Shown here one piece after another: positions 18,928-27,509 of a stretch of 64,000 bases of DNA. Within the stretch, counting starts at the first letter, position 1. Each line of letters begins with the position of its first letter. The notes below the pieces were generated by a model. The model was not told where the DNA came from, did not search any database, and was given only the letters and a program-made list of their open reading frames with translations. A program made the translations under genes and the position numbers. The DNA lies in NCBI GenBank assembly GCA_947178255.1, contig CAMWXP010000001.1, positions 1 through 64,000 on the forward strand, read 5' to 3'. Origin of the DNA: an uncultured Clostridia bacterium. GTDB taxonomy: Bacteria; Bacillota; Clostridia; Christensenellales; Pumilibacteraceae.

Positions 18928-21783
18928 ATGTCTATGCTAACACAAATTACTATCAACAGTCAAAATGTCCGTGTTGCTATGCCCATAAAATGGAATGCGC
19001 TACTCGACGAGCGGCTTGATGAGTGTCGATTATCCGTTCGACAAGTGACGACCGAACTATATCCAATTGGCGCACAAGTCAAGATAACTGTAGGCTATAC
19101 CGATAAAGATTTTATTATATCCGCTGACGAAAGCGTGGAAGTGCCTCCCGGGAGCGGCAAGTACGACCACGAGCTATCGCTCATAGAGCCGACGAAACTG
19201 CTTGAGGGCATAGTAGTTGAAAGTTTGACTTTTGCCAATAGTCTCGGACACATGTATGGCAATTCGGAAGCATCTCCGGCATACGCATCGTCGCAAATAA
19301 AAAATGATTTATTGCCGCTTGCAAATAACTGGTTACGCCGGACATCGCCCGCACGAACATTGTACGTGCCCGAATTGGGAAATCTAATCAAGTTCAAGAA
19401 CTATACAGGTCAATATAAGATACAAATTTATGCTCTCGTCTATCGTTATGATGAAACAGAGTATGATAAGCAATTAAGTGTAATAAATAACGAATACCAA
19501 GACCCATACTATATTGAACCGATACCGATTAAGATTACGGAACCGGGCATTTATCGTATACATATTCAATGGTCTTCGAGCGATGCGACATATAGGTTTT
19601 CAAATTCGTACATCGATTACTATTTCCAATGCGCGGATAATTTAACTCCACTTCCCAAGTGGAATATCTGCTCTGTAATCAACCGTGCCCTAAACCTCGC
19701 CGAGCCGCATTTGCAAAGCGTATCGCCGCGCTTTATGCTCGACCCTGCGCAGGCGGCGGAGTTTGAAAAAATACTCGCGCCCGAATTTGCGTTTACCAAA
19801 TGCACGCTCAAAGAGATACTCGACCAAATAGGCGGCTTTATACACGGCATACCGCGCCTTATACGCGGCGAGAGCGGCGAACTCGACACTATTCACTACG
19901 ACATGCTCAACGGCACCGAGGAAGCGCTGATATCGTCGCAGAACATACATTACATATCCGAAACGCACTCGCAAAACATAGAGGACTATGTGACCGAGCT
20001 CGACAGTACGGTCGATAATCTTGTCAATACGCTCAACAGCGGCGAGGGCGCAGTTACCGAGCCGTACGCGGGCGGGTTTAAGTCGGTACGCAGCGAGGAA
20101 GCGTACGCACGCATCGAAGAGGGCAATATGGTTATTTCCACGTCACTGCCCATATATTCGGTGCAAAAGCTTGAAGTTATAGACACAAAAAATCAAGTCG
20201 GCGACATAACTGCCTATGTATTTGAGGGCGCGGAATACGGGCGACTGTCATCCTTTGACGGTAAATACCCCACCAGTAAGGCGTATGCACTTTATTACAA
20301 TCTCGGCGAAAAGAATATCAAGGGCCTGGGATTTAAATCCCCTACCGTTTTGGGTGGTGCAGGCGCAAAATACTCAATAGCTAATATAATCAAAGCTGCA
20401 ACCGGCGATGACAGTATTACATCGGACTGGTGGAGCGGCGATGATGATACTGCAGGCAATTATCCCAAGCTTGCATTCCGTATAACATATACACCTATAT
20501 TCTCGGCGCGTATTCTGCAGCACAAGCCGTATGTTGAGCCCGGTGCGCTCAAGCTTGCAATGGTATACAATCAAGGTGCTAACCTCGTAGAAACGCGATA
20601 TTACGGCGAAAATATGCGCGGAGCTGTTGCACGCATGGGCAACCCCGAATTTACGCGCAGCTATCGCATGCCCAATCTTACTTACATACCGAAAATCGGC
20701 GAAATATTCAAGCGCCGCGGCGACGAGTACTACATCAGCTCAGTAACGGTTGCCGTCTATTCGACATGCGTAGAATTTACCGTCGGCATGAGTAAAGACT
20801 TTAACCGCTTGTCGCAGTACATAGGCATTAATTCTGAATGGCGTGCGTACGAGGTCAGCGAACGCAAGGCGTACAACAGGGATATAATCTATCGCGATTT
20901 TTGCATTATCGGCGATAGTGTGGATAATGACGGAATGGCATTAGCGCGCGAAAGTGCAATGTATTATATTGCAAACGCATTTTCGCATACTGCATTATTT
21001 TCCGAACCACTTACGGTTGCACAGGTCACAACATACGACAACTCGAATAAACCTTATCCCATGACACTCCCGGTTGTATCTACCGCTTTTGGTAACGCTA
21101 TGGTATTCTCGTTCGGTATGGCGGATAACTACTCCGCTGGGTCAAAAAGTGTGTATGACGGCAATGGAGATATAATAGGCTATTGGCAAACGGATGTGCC
21201 GTATGTGGATTACTACGGTCGCGCCAAAAGCATGAAGTTTGAGCTTGGTCCGTCGGGAACGGCTCTCAACTTCGGCGACGCAGCAACATTTACTCTTCCG
21301 CAAGGTGATGAATATGTCGGATATGGCGCAATAGGCACCCCGGACAACAATCAACTTGAAATCGACAAGAATGGTACGGAGATTCTGCACATAAACTATC
21401 AGCTTGAGTTTGTGAGCAACTGGAACGACCTTATAATCGGTTCCGCATTGGCACGGAACTGCCTCATGGTAAGTAAGCGCGAAACAAACAAAAATGGTGA
21501 CGCCGTGCATGCGGCGGCGGTGTACGTTGTCAATAAGAAAGTCGGAAGATTCGACAGCGAAATCGATTTAACTTCTGCAATGCTCATACAAGACTACCGA
21601 AACAACATGCCGATTGTCGCTGACAGCATTATGCTCGGCGACATCCAATCTACAGCCGTTGGCGTGGCTTGGGCGATTGCCGATCAATCCACAGGAGAGA
21701 TATTGCTTGCTCAAAATATGGAAATATCCGTCGGTGACGTAATCCATTTGCCAAAAATTTCACTTAGACACAAATTATCTTAA
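18928..21783 (+). CDS. Phage tail/baseplate-like structural protein (951 aa)
   Basis: Large beta-rich ORF in the phage-like operon; call is by size, context and composition, no diagnostic motif. Confidence 0.45.
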   Translation: MSMLTQITINSQNVRVAMPIKWNALLDERLDECRLSVRQVTTELYPIGAQVKITVGYTDKDFIISADESVEVPPGSGKYDHELSLIEPTKLLEGIVVESLTFANSLGHMYGNSEASPAYASSQIKNDLLPLANNWLRRTSPARTLYVPELGNLIKFKNYTGQYKIQIYALVYRYDETEYDKQLSVINNEYQDPYYIEPIPIKITEPGIYRIHIQWSSSDATYRFSNSYIDYYFQCADNLTPLPKWNICSVINRALNLAEPHLQSVSPRFMLDPAQAAEFEKILAPEFAFTKCTLKEILDQIGGFIHGIPRLIRGESGELDTIHYDMLNGTEEALISSQNIHYISETHSQNIEDYVTELDSTVDNLVNTLNSGEGAVTEPYAGGFKSVRSEEAYARIEEGNMVISTSLPIYSVQKLEVIDTKNQVGDITAYVFEGAEYGRLSSFDGKYPTSKAYALYYNLGEKNIKGLGFKSPTVLGGAGAKYSIANIIKAATGDDSITSDWWSGDDDTAGNYPKLAFRITYTPIFSARILQHKPYVEPGALKLAMVYNQGANLVETRYYGENMRGAVARMGNPEFTRSYRMPNLTYIPKIGEIFKRRGDEYYISSVTVAVYSTCVEFTVGMSKDFNRLSQYIGINSEWRAYEVSERKAYNRDIIYRDFCIIGDSVDNDGMALARESAMYYIANAFSHTALFSEPLTVAQVTTYDNSNKPYPMTLPVVSTAFGNAMVFSFGMADNYSAGSKSVYDGNGDIIGYWQTDVPYVDYYGRAKSMKFELGPSGTALNFGDAATFTLPQGDEYVGYGAIGTPDNNQLEIDKNGTEILHINYQLEFVSNWNDLIIGSALARNCLMVSKRETNKNGDAVHAAAVYVVNKKVGRFDSEIDLTSAMLIQDYRNNMPIVADSIMLGDIQSTAVGVAWAIADQSTGEILLAQNMEISVGDVIHLPKISLRHKLS

Positions 21784-21793
21784 TTCATTTTTG

Positions 21794-22722
21794 GGGTTTT
21801 CGGCGTTTTCGGCAGTCCTAAAAAACACACAATCATTCCGATTTTTGCGGACACATATAAAAAATATATAAGCACTGCAAAACACGCATTTGCCGCCACC
21901 CTATTTGGGCGGCGGTTTTTGCATTTATAGAATAGGATTTTCGGACACGATAAAAAGCCTAATTCGCAACGAACTCCGAGCGAACTCCGAGAAATGACAT
22001 CATTTAACCCGTGAGGAAGCTGTGAGAAAAAACATGAGAAGTGGGCGATGCTACTCTGTACTGCAAGATTGTTGACATTAATTAACGTTTGATTTTTTGA
22101 TTATCGGGCAAAATCAAACAACAACCGCCGCCAGTTTTTATAACTACGTTATAACCATTGAAATTTGATTATTTTATTTGATTTTTGATTTCGCGCATTT
22201 TTGCGTATAACCGCCGCCCCGCTCTATTGGCATAGAATACAGAGATTAAGACCACCCCACCACAGCAAGGGTTTTCGCAGTTTTTGCAGGTCCTAAAAAA
22301 GGAGTTTTCCGAATTTTCCGAAGCTATAAAAAAGCATGAGTAAGTTTTCGGCTTTTTCGGCTATCCTAAAAAGACGAGGAGTAGTGAGTTTTCGGAGTTT
22401 TCGGACATCCTAAAAACGCGCGCACGCGCACGCGCGAGAGTTACCGCTTATAACAATAAAGCCACCGACCTTGCCCATGAGCTCGGCATTTACATGCTCA
22501 CGCCGCCGCCACGTTGACAAAACCGCCCCTATTTGCCACAAAACACCTTCTGTCGATAAGCTATAGACCGCCGCCAAAAAATGCCGCACAATCAAAATGA
22601 CGGCTTTTCTTGCGACATCGTTGCACGTGTGCATTTATTCTCGGCGATGGGTTTCCCAAAGTTTTCGGAGTATAGAAACCTTGCGCGTGGGAGTTTTCCG
22701 AGTTTTCCGAGGTCCTAAAAAA
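21794..22722 (+). repeat. Non-coding field of ~32-nt repeats built from paired TTTTCxxx half-sites followed by CTAAAAA
   Basis: Copies at ~21794, 22269, 22301, 22341, 22385, 22690, plus degenerate copies near 21840, 21947 and 22648, all in + orientation. Confidence 0.8.
21891..21920 (+). terminator. Rho-independent terminator
   Basis: tgccgccaccctatttgggcggcggttttt downstream of the 951-aa gene. Confidence 0.7.
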
Positions 22723-22769
22723 GATTTTGCACTCAAATTCAAAAACTAAATTAAAACAAAGGGGATTTT

Positions 22770-23036
22770 ATGACGATAGAACAAAGGAAAGAAATATTCG
22801 CAAAGGAAGTCTGGACGATCTCAGATATTGCCATTGTTTTCGAGTATGACAATTTAAGTCCTACGGGCGCATATAATGCGGCAGCGACAAAAATGCGCGA
22901 GATTAAACGAAACGGATTCGACCGACTTCACATTGAGGGGCGATTACACATTCAAGATTATTTTGATTATTATAATCTTCCGCCCTATCGGTATGTTGAC
23001 CACTTATCGAATCAGTTATTAGACAACAAAGACTAA
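22770..23036 (+). CDS. Small hypothetical protein, possibly DNA-binding
   Basis: 88-aa ORF with RBS aaagggg; EVWTISDIAIVFEYDNLSPTGAYNAAATKMREIKR. Confidence 0.55.
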   Translation: MTIEQRKEIFAKEVWTISDIAIVFEYDNLSPTGAYNAAATKMREIKRNGFDRLHIEGRLHIQDYFDYYNLPPYRYVDHLSNQLLDNKD

Positions 23037-23159
23037 AAAAGATTAGTTATTATCATTTAAAATCGTCCACCACCTTATCAAGCGTTTTTGGGGGCGAAAC
23101 TCTAAAAAACGCACCGTTCCCGATGCGCTCTTACTTGATTTATCAAAATATAGGATATT

Positions 23160-23363
23160 TTATCCGTTGCTACTGTCCAGCTTCTTGCGCATGCGTTCCT
23201 TTTCAAAATGGTTAGGGTCGAACACCCGATTGCATTGAACATGGAAATCGTAGTTGTCCTCGGCCACTACAACGTAAGGCTGCGCCATGAACTCTTTGTC
23301 CGACAGAACTTTGCCGTCTGCCATGACATGAGTTATTTGTGGATGAACTTGTTTGCGCTTCAT
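23160..23363 (-). CDS. Small hypothetical protein
   Basis: ORF MKRKQVHPQITHVMADGKVL... Confidence 0.35.
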   Translation of the reverse strand: MKRKQVHPQITHVMADGKVLSDKEFMAQPYVVVAEDNYDFHVQCNRVFDPNHFEKERMRKKLDSSNG

Positions 23364-23501
23364 TTTCAGTGCCAAAACAGTATGCACTTATATTGTATGC
23401 GCTATTACTTAATATATGCCTTATATTTTCCCACATTAACATGACGATTTTAGTTTCAAGTGTCGCGCAATGGCGGCGGTGCAGCCGTATATTTCTTTTT
23501 A

Positions 23502-23813
23502 TCATTGCGACATTGACACATTCGTTATTTTTCCATCTTTTATTGTTGCCGTTATCTCGGAATGCTTTGTTCCGCCGCCCAGTACGCCCTTCCATTCATC
23601 AAGAGTGTAAGAAACAAGCTTGCAATGCTCGTCTATTACTACCGTTTTAGAGGGCGAGCCACATTTTGATAACATTTCAGCTTCGGTCATTCCCACGTAG
23701 AGATTTGCTTGTTTGTCATTGTACGACGATTTTTTCATAAGCGGCTTGATTATGCACAAGTAAATTACTACTGCAACAGCCGCAACTGCCAATAGAATGT
23801 AAAGCACTTCCAT
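23502..23813 (-). CDS. Small membrane-anchored hypothetical protein
   Basis: MEVLYILLAVAAVAVVIYLCII TM helix, then GMTEAEMLSKCGSPSKTVV (BamE/SmpA-like loop pattern). Confidence 0.6.
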   Translation of the reverse strand: MEVLYILLAVAAVAVVIYLCIIKPLMKKSSYNDKQANLYVGMTEAEMLSKCGSPSKTVVIDEHCKLVSYTLDEWKGVLGGGTKHSEITATIKDGKITNVSMSQ

Positions 23814-23823
23814 AATTTTCCTC

Positions 23824-24033
23824 TCAAAGCTTCTCGCCATTCGGCAAAATAAAATTAACCTCAAGCGTTGCCCCGACAGCATGCGCTATACGTTCAAGCT
23901 CGGATAATTTGAAATCGTTACGACCTAATTTGTTATACAAATTGGCACTGCTTTGCCCGCTTTTTTCAGCTATTTGCTGTACGCTTATCTTACTTTTAAC
24001 AGCTAATATGCGTATCTTTTCTGCTATGTCCAT
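23824..24033 (-). CDS. XRE-family HTH regulator
   Basis: IRILAVKSKISVQQIAEKSGQSSANLYNKLGRNDFKLSELERIAHAVGATLEV. Confidence 0.8.
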   Translation of the reverse strand: MDIAEKIRILAVKSKISVQQIAEKSGQSSANLYNKLGRNDFKLSELERIAHAVGATLEVNFILPNGEKL

Positions 24034-24060
24034 AATATAGTACCTCCATATCTCTATAAT

Positions 24061-24175
24061 AACACTAAATAATGTTAAAAAGCAAGTATTTGATTAAAAA
24101 TAATACAAAAAAGTTTTATTTTTCTTGAAAAATGATATAAAATCGTTTGACAATGACACTAAATAGTGTTATAAT
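24061..24175. promoter_or_regulatory. Divergent promoter with two operator palindromes
   Basis: aacactaaataatgtt (24061-24076) and acactaaatagtgt (24156-24169); the latter lies between TTGACA (24147-24152) and TATAAT (24170-24175). Confidence 0.75.
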
Positions 24176-24222
24176 GTACTTACAATCAACGTTGATAAAA
24201 ATTCATTCACGAGGTAGTAACC

Positions 24223-24678
24223 ATGACACTTAACGAAATCTTGGCAAAAAACATCACAAACGGCAGATTTTTTGCAATCGAAGCCGTAACCGAAAAGAAG
24301 CGTGGCGGCATAGCGTACCACAAACACAGCTACTTAACAGCGCAATTTGGCTGCAGCTATGAGAACTTGGCGGCGGTCAAGGCTATGGGCGAACGCGAGA
24401 GCAGCCGTCCGTCGTGGTTTGAACACACCGAACACGACAGCATTGTGCGAAGCAAGAAAGACGCAAGCAAGCTGTATTTGCAAATCATGAATCCCGACAA
24501 TTTCCGCGTATCGTACAGCTTGGCGGACGGAACGCCTACTACGCGCGACGAACTCATTGCAATGGGCGCAATCAAAGACGAGCCGAGCGAAAAGCCCTTG
24601 ACGCTTGTCTACGCGCTCGACAGCATAGTGTCAATCACATACAAAGAAAACAGCAAAAAGGAGGGAATGGCGGCGTAA
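24223..24678 (+). CDS. Hypothetical protein of the mobile element
   Basis: 151-aa ORF downstream of the regulated promoter. Confidence 0.6.
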   Translation: MTLNEILAKNITNGRFFAIEAVTEKKRGGIAYHKHSYLTAQFGCSYENLAAVKAMGERESSRPSWFEHTEHDSIVRSKKDASKLYLQIMNPDNFRVSYSLADGTPTTRDELIAMGAIKDEPSEKPLTLVYALDSIVSITYKENSKKEGMAA

Positions 24679-24752
24679 TGCCGCTCCGGCACAAGGCGGC
24701 GGAACTCAAACGAACAAAGAGATCCGCCGCCCCACTGCTGAGATAATGGACT

Positions 24753-25175
24753 ATGAACAACAAACAGAACACTGACGACATAATGTTAGGTAACTATCGT
24801 CAAGATGAGTGCTTTGCACTCGAAGTAACCGACTACGGATTTTACCCGCGCATATTGCCCGGGGACACCGTAATCGTACATAGACAACCCGACGTCGAGA
24901 ACGGCGAACTTGCAGTGGTTATGATAGACAGCGACACAAACACAGTATTACGACGTATAAAGCGTGACGCGGACGGCGGAATGATTTTGACGGCTGACAA
25001 TCCGATATTAAAGATGACCCAAAACAAACGATATGAGCCGATTGTAATATCCGCCGCCGAACGCTACCGCGTCCATGTATTCGGCAAAGTAATATCGCTT
25101 ATGCGGGATATGCGAAACGACGCGGTCAAGCGCGATTTAGAAAACGCAAGGGCGGCGGATGATGACAATAAATGA
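24753..25175 (+). CDS. S24/LexA-CI C-terminal-like protein lacking HTH
   Basis: FALEVTDYGFYPRILPGDTVIVHRQPDVENGELAVVMIDSDTNTVLRRIKRDADGGMILTADNP matches an S24 peptidase fold. Confidence 0.75.
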   Translation: MNNKQNTDDIMLGNYRQDECFALEVTDYGFYPRILPGDTVIVHRQPDVENGELAVVMIDSDTNTVLRRIKRDADGGMILTADNPILKMTQNKRYEPIVISAAERYRVHVFGKVISLMRDMRNDAVKRDLENARAADDDNK

Positions 25176-25281
25176 ACTTTGCACAGCGCTCCGAGAGATA
25201 GAGCGGGCGGCGGATGATAAAATACGCGATCAGTTAATTGTAGAACTTGTGAAACGGCTGACAACATACAAATCAAAATAA
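25159..25281 (+). CDS. Possible 40-aa ORF overlapping the S24-like gene
   Basis: MMTINELCTALREIERAADDKIRDQLIVELVKRLTTYKSK; overlaps previous stop. Confidence 0.3.
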   Translation: MMTINELCTALREIERAADDKIRDQLIVELVKRLTTYKSK

Positions 25282-25367
25282 TCCGTAATTCTTAAAATTT
25301 TTTTCAAAAAGTATTGACAAGAAAAAAATTCGTGGTATACTGTATAAAATTTTTTGGAGGTGTAACT

Positions 25368-25607
25368 ATGGCTGACAAAAAATATGAACCCGGTATTTCG
25401 GTATATACCAACAGCAGTGGTCTGAATATAACATGGAACCGAGAAGGCGGCGCTCATACTTCAATTCACTCCAATTCGCAAACGACTGGAAAGCCGGTTA
25501 TTAGTGAAAAAATCCCCGATTTGGCTCATTACCAAAGGGTATACGATGAATCGGGAAACGTTGTGAGCGAGACATTAAGAGACGAAAACGGCAATAAAAT
25601 ATGCTAA
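25368..25607 (+). CDS. Small hypothetical protein
   Basis: MADKKYEPGISVYTNSSGLNITWNREGG with ggaggtg RBS and strong terminator after. Confidence 0.65.
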   Translation: MADKKYEPGISVYTNSSGLNITWNREGGAHTSIHSNSQTTGKPVISEKIPDLAHYQRVYDESGNVVSETLRDENGNKIC

Positions 25608-25624
25608 CAATCTAAAAGCATAAT

Positions 25625-25663
25625 AAAGGCGGTAGCTATTCAATTAGAACAGCTACCGCCTTT
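25625..25663 (+). terminator. Rho-independent terminator
   Basis: aaaggcggtagct-attcaattagaac-agctaccgccttt. Confidence 0.85.
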
Positions 25664-25739
25664 ATAATAGATTGATTACAACTCGAACGTGGCGGCAAAA
25701 CCGCCGCCAAAGTAGTAAAGTGTTCGTGTAATCTTGTTG

Positions 25740-26126
25740 TGGTGGAGATGACCGGATTTGAACCGGTTTCCGACGCGGGGTTACGCGGACTTCTACAGGT
25801 TTAGTTTATTGCTTGGTGTCCGGTGCGCCGCCGCAATACACAAAGGCGGTGCGCCGCAAGGTCTTGTTCCGTTCTGGGTTCGACCAATCCCCCGCGCGGG
25901 AGCCCATCTACATTACGCCCGAGCATCTGCCGATAGGATACAGAGTCGAACGTGCAGCTAAACTAAGCTGCGAATGCCATTGCCGGAGCCGCAACGGGAG
26001 CTGCGAACTTCATGACTTTGGCGTTTTCGTTTTTGTTGGCAATTAAAGCCTTTTGCGTTTTTAGATAGCCGACCCTATCACCTGCTTTCCGTCGCTGAGC
26101 CGCGCCGTCGAAGCCAATACATCCCC
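25740..26126 (-). ncRNA. ssrA: tmRNA with 25-codon tag ORF ANKNENAKVMKFAAPVAAPAMAFAA
   Basis: 5' GGGGATGTATTGGCTTCGACGG ... 3' GGTTCAAATCCGGTCATCTCCACCA; GGGGAUG pairs with CAUCUCC; tag codons 26040 to stop at 25963. Confidence 0.95.
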
Positions 26127-26224
26127 ATAATAGTATGGCTTTTGCCGTGCATATTAATATACACGATTTTTGACATAATTGCAACTGTTTAAAGAATATA
26201 TTTATGCGATTATTTTCTTGTTTT

Positions 26225-26788
26225 TTACATTAAAATCCCGCCGAGGAGGCGTGCGGTCATATTCGCCATTACGTCCGCGGGTGTTTGGTATTCGTTTTTC
26301 ATCCACTCGCGCATGAGCGAGGCTATACCCGACGCGGCAAAGCTCAAATAGTAATCGGCGTGCAGCGGGTCGAACGACGCGGCGTTATGCAGTGCCTCCT
26401 CCACCTCGATTTGCACAAACTCCCTAATCTTTTCCACAATGAACAAATACAAATCGGGGTCGAAAAACATAGCCGAAAATTCCTTGGTGCAAAGGATATA
26501 CTCGTACCAATACTTGTATATCTTGCGCGCGCCCGACGTCTTGAAGTCGTACTTTTGCTGGAACTCGAAAAACACCTGGTCGACAAGTCGCTCGACAACC
26601 GCCGTTTTATCCTTGAAATTCCTGTAAAAAGTTTTGCGCGCTACGCCCGCCTTTTTGCAAAGCTCGCTTATGGTTATTTGCGCGAACGGCGTTTTTTCCA
26701 ACAGCTCAAACAAGGCGGTCGTTATCAAGTCCATCGACCGCGCCCGTCCGGCATTCAATTTTTTTTCACCGCCGTCAAAGCCGTTCAT
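26225..26788 (-). CDS. TetR/AcrR-family regulator
   Basis: ITTALFELLEKTPFAQITISELCKKAGVARKTFYRNFKDKTAVVERL. Confidence 0.9.
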   Translation of the reverse strand: MNGFDGGEKKLNAGRARSMDLITTALFELLEKTPFAQITISELCKKAGVARKTFYRNFKDKTAVVERLVDQVFFEFQQKYDFKTSGARKIYKYWYEYILCTKEFSAMFFDPDLYLFIVEKIREFVQIEVEEALHNAASFDPLHADYYLSFAASGIASLMREWMKNEYQTPADVMANMTARLLGGILM

Positions 26789-26799
26789 TTTTTCTCCTT

Positions 26800-27501
26800 T
26801 TAAAGCAGCTCGCCGAGCTTGCCGTTGAGTTGGTTGTCGAACCCGTCTATGCGCGTTTTGTTTATTACTATCAAGTTATCTTTATCGCCGCGGTAATAGC
26901 CGATAAATCCCGCCGCGGGATAGACTGTGAGCGACGTGCCGCCGACAATGAGCATATCCGCATTTGCAATAGCTTCCACCGCGCCGTTTACCGCGTCCTC
27001 GGGTAAGCTTTCGCCGTACAGCACGACATCCGGCTTGATAACGCCGCCGCACTCACACATCGGCACGTTGGGCTTATGTGCGCACACCTCGTTTAGCGTA
27101 TAGCTTTTGCCGCAGCGCACGCAATGATTGCGGTGCACGGTGCCGTGCAGCTCGAACACGTTTTTGCTTCCCGCAGCTTGGTGCAATCCGTCTATGTTTT
27201 GCGTGACGACGGCAAGCAGCTTGCCCGCGCTCTCCCACTCAGCCAGCTTTTTGTGCGCGGCGTTAGGTTGCGCGGAAGTATAAATCATTTTGTCAAAGTA
27301 AAACCTGTAAAACAAGTCGGTATGTAAGCGAAAATAACGGGCGGAAAGTATTTCCTCGGGCGGTGCGTCGTACTTTTGGTGATACAGTCCGTCGACGCTG
27401 CGAAAGTCGGGAATACCGCTTTCCGTCGACACTCCCGCCCCGCCGAAAAACACAATCCGTTTGGCTTTTTCTACGCGCGATTTGTATTCCTCTATCGTCA
27501 T
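26800..27501 (-). CDS. Sir2-family NAD-dependent deacylase
   Basis: GAGVSTESGIPDFRS; TQNIDGLHQAAGSKNVFELHGTV; CxxC zinc pairs; VGGTSLTVYPAAGF. Confidence 0.95.
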   Translation of the reverse strand: MTIEEYKSRVEKAKRIVFFGGAGVSTESGIPDFRSVDGLYHQKYDAPPEEILSARYFRLHTDLFYRFYFDKMIYTSAQPNAAHKKLAEWESAGKLLAVVTQNIDGLHQAAGSKNVFELHGTVHRNHCVRCGKSYTLNEVCAHKPNVPMCECGGVIKPDVVLYGESLPEDAVNGAVEAIANADMLIVGGTSLTVYPAAGFIGYYRGDKDNLIVINKTRIDGFDNQLNGKLGELL

Positions 27502-27509
27502 GTTTGCCT

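Noticed and set aside
22417-22437. CG-alternating tract (cgcgcgcacgcgcacgcgcg) as Z-DNA element
   Set aside because: Short and single; insufficient support for a functional claim.
22410-22634. 74-aa minus-strand ORF in the repeat field
   Set aside because: No RBS, odd composition, overlaps the repeats and CG-alternating tract.
21794-22722. CRISPR-like array from ~32-nt repeats
   Set aside because: Spacing is irregular (0 to ~450 nt), repeats vary between copies, and no cas genes are present.
25740-25800. Possible separate tRNA gene (ggtggagatgaccggatttgaaccgg)
   Set aside because: It is the tRNA-like 3' domain of the tmRNA; no cloverleaf of normal length.
25758-26184. Short ORFs (67, 77 and 73 aa) at the ssrA locus
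   Set aside because: They lie in the tmRNA; only the tag portion is biologically read.
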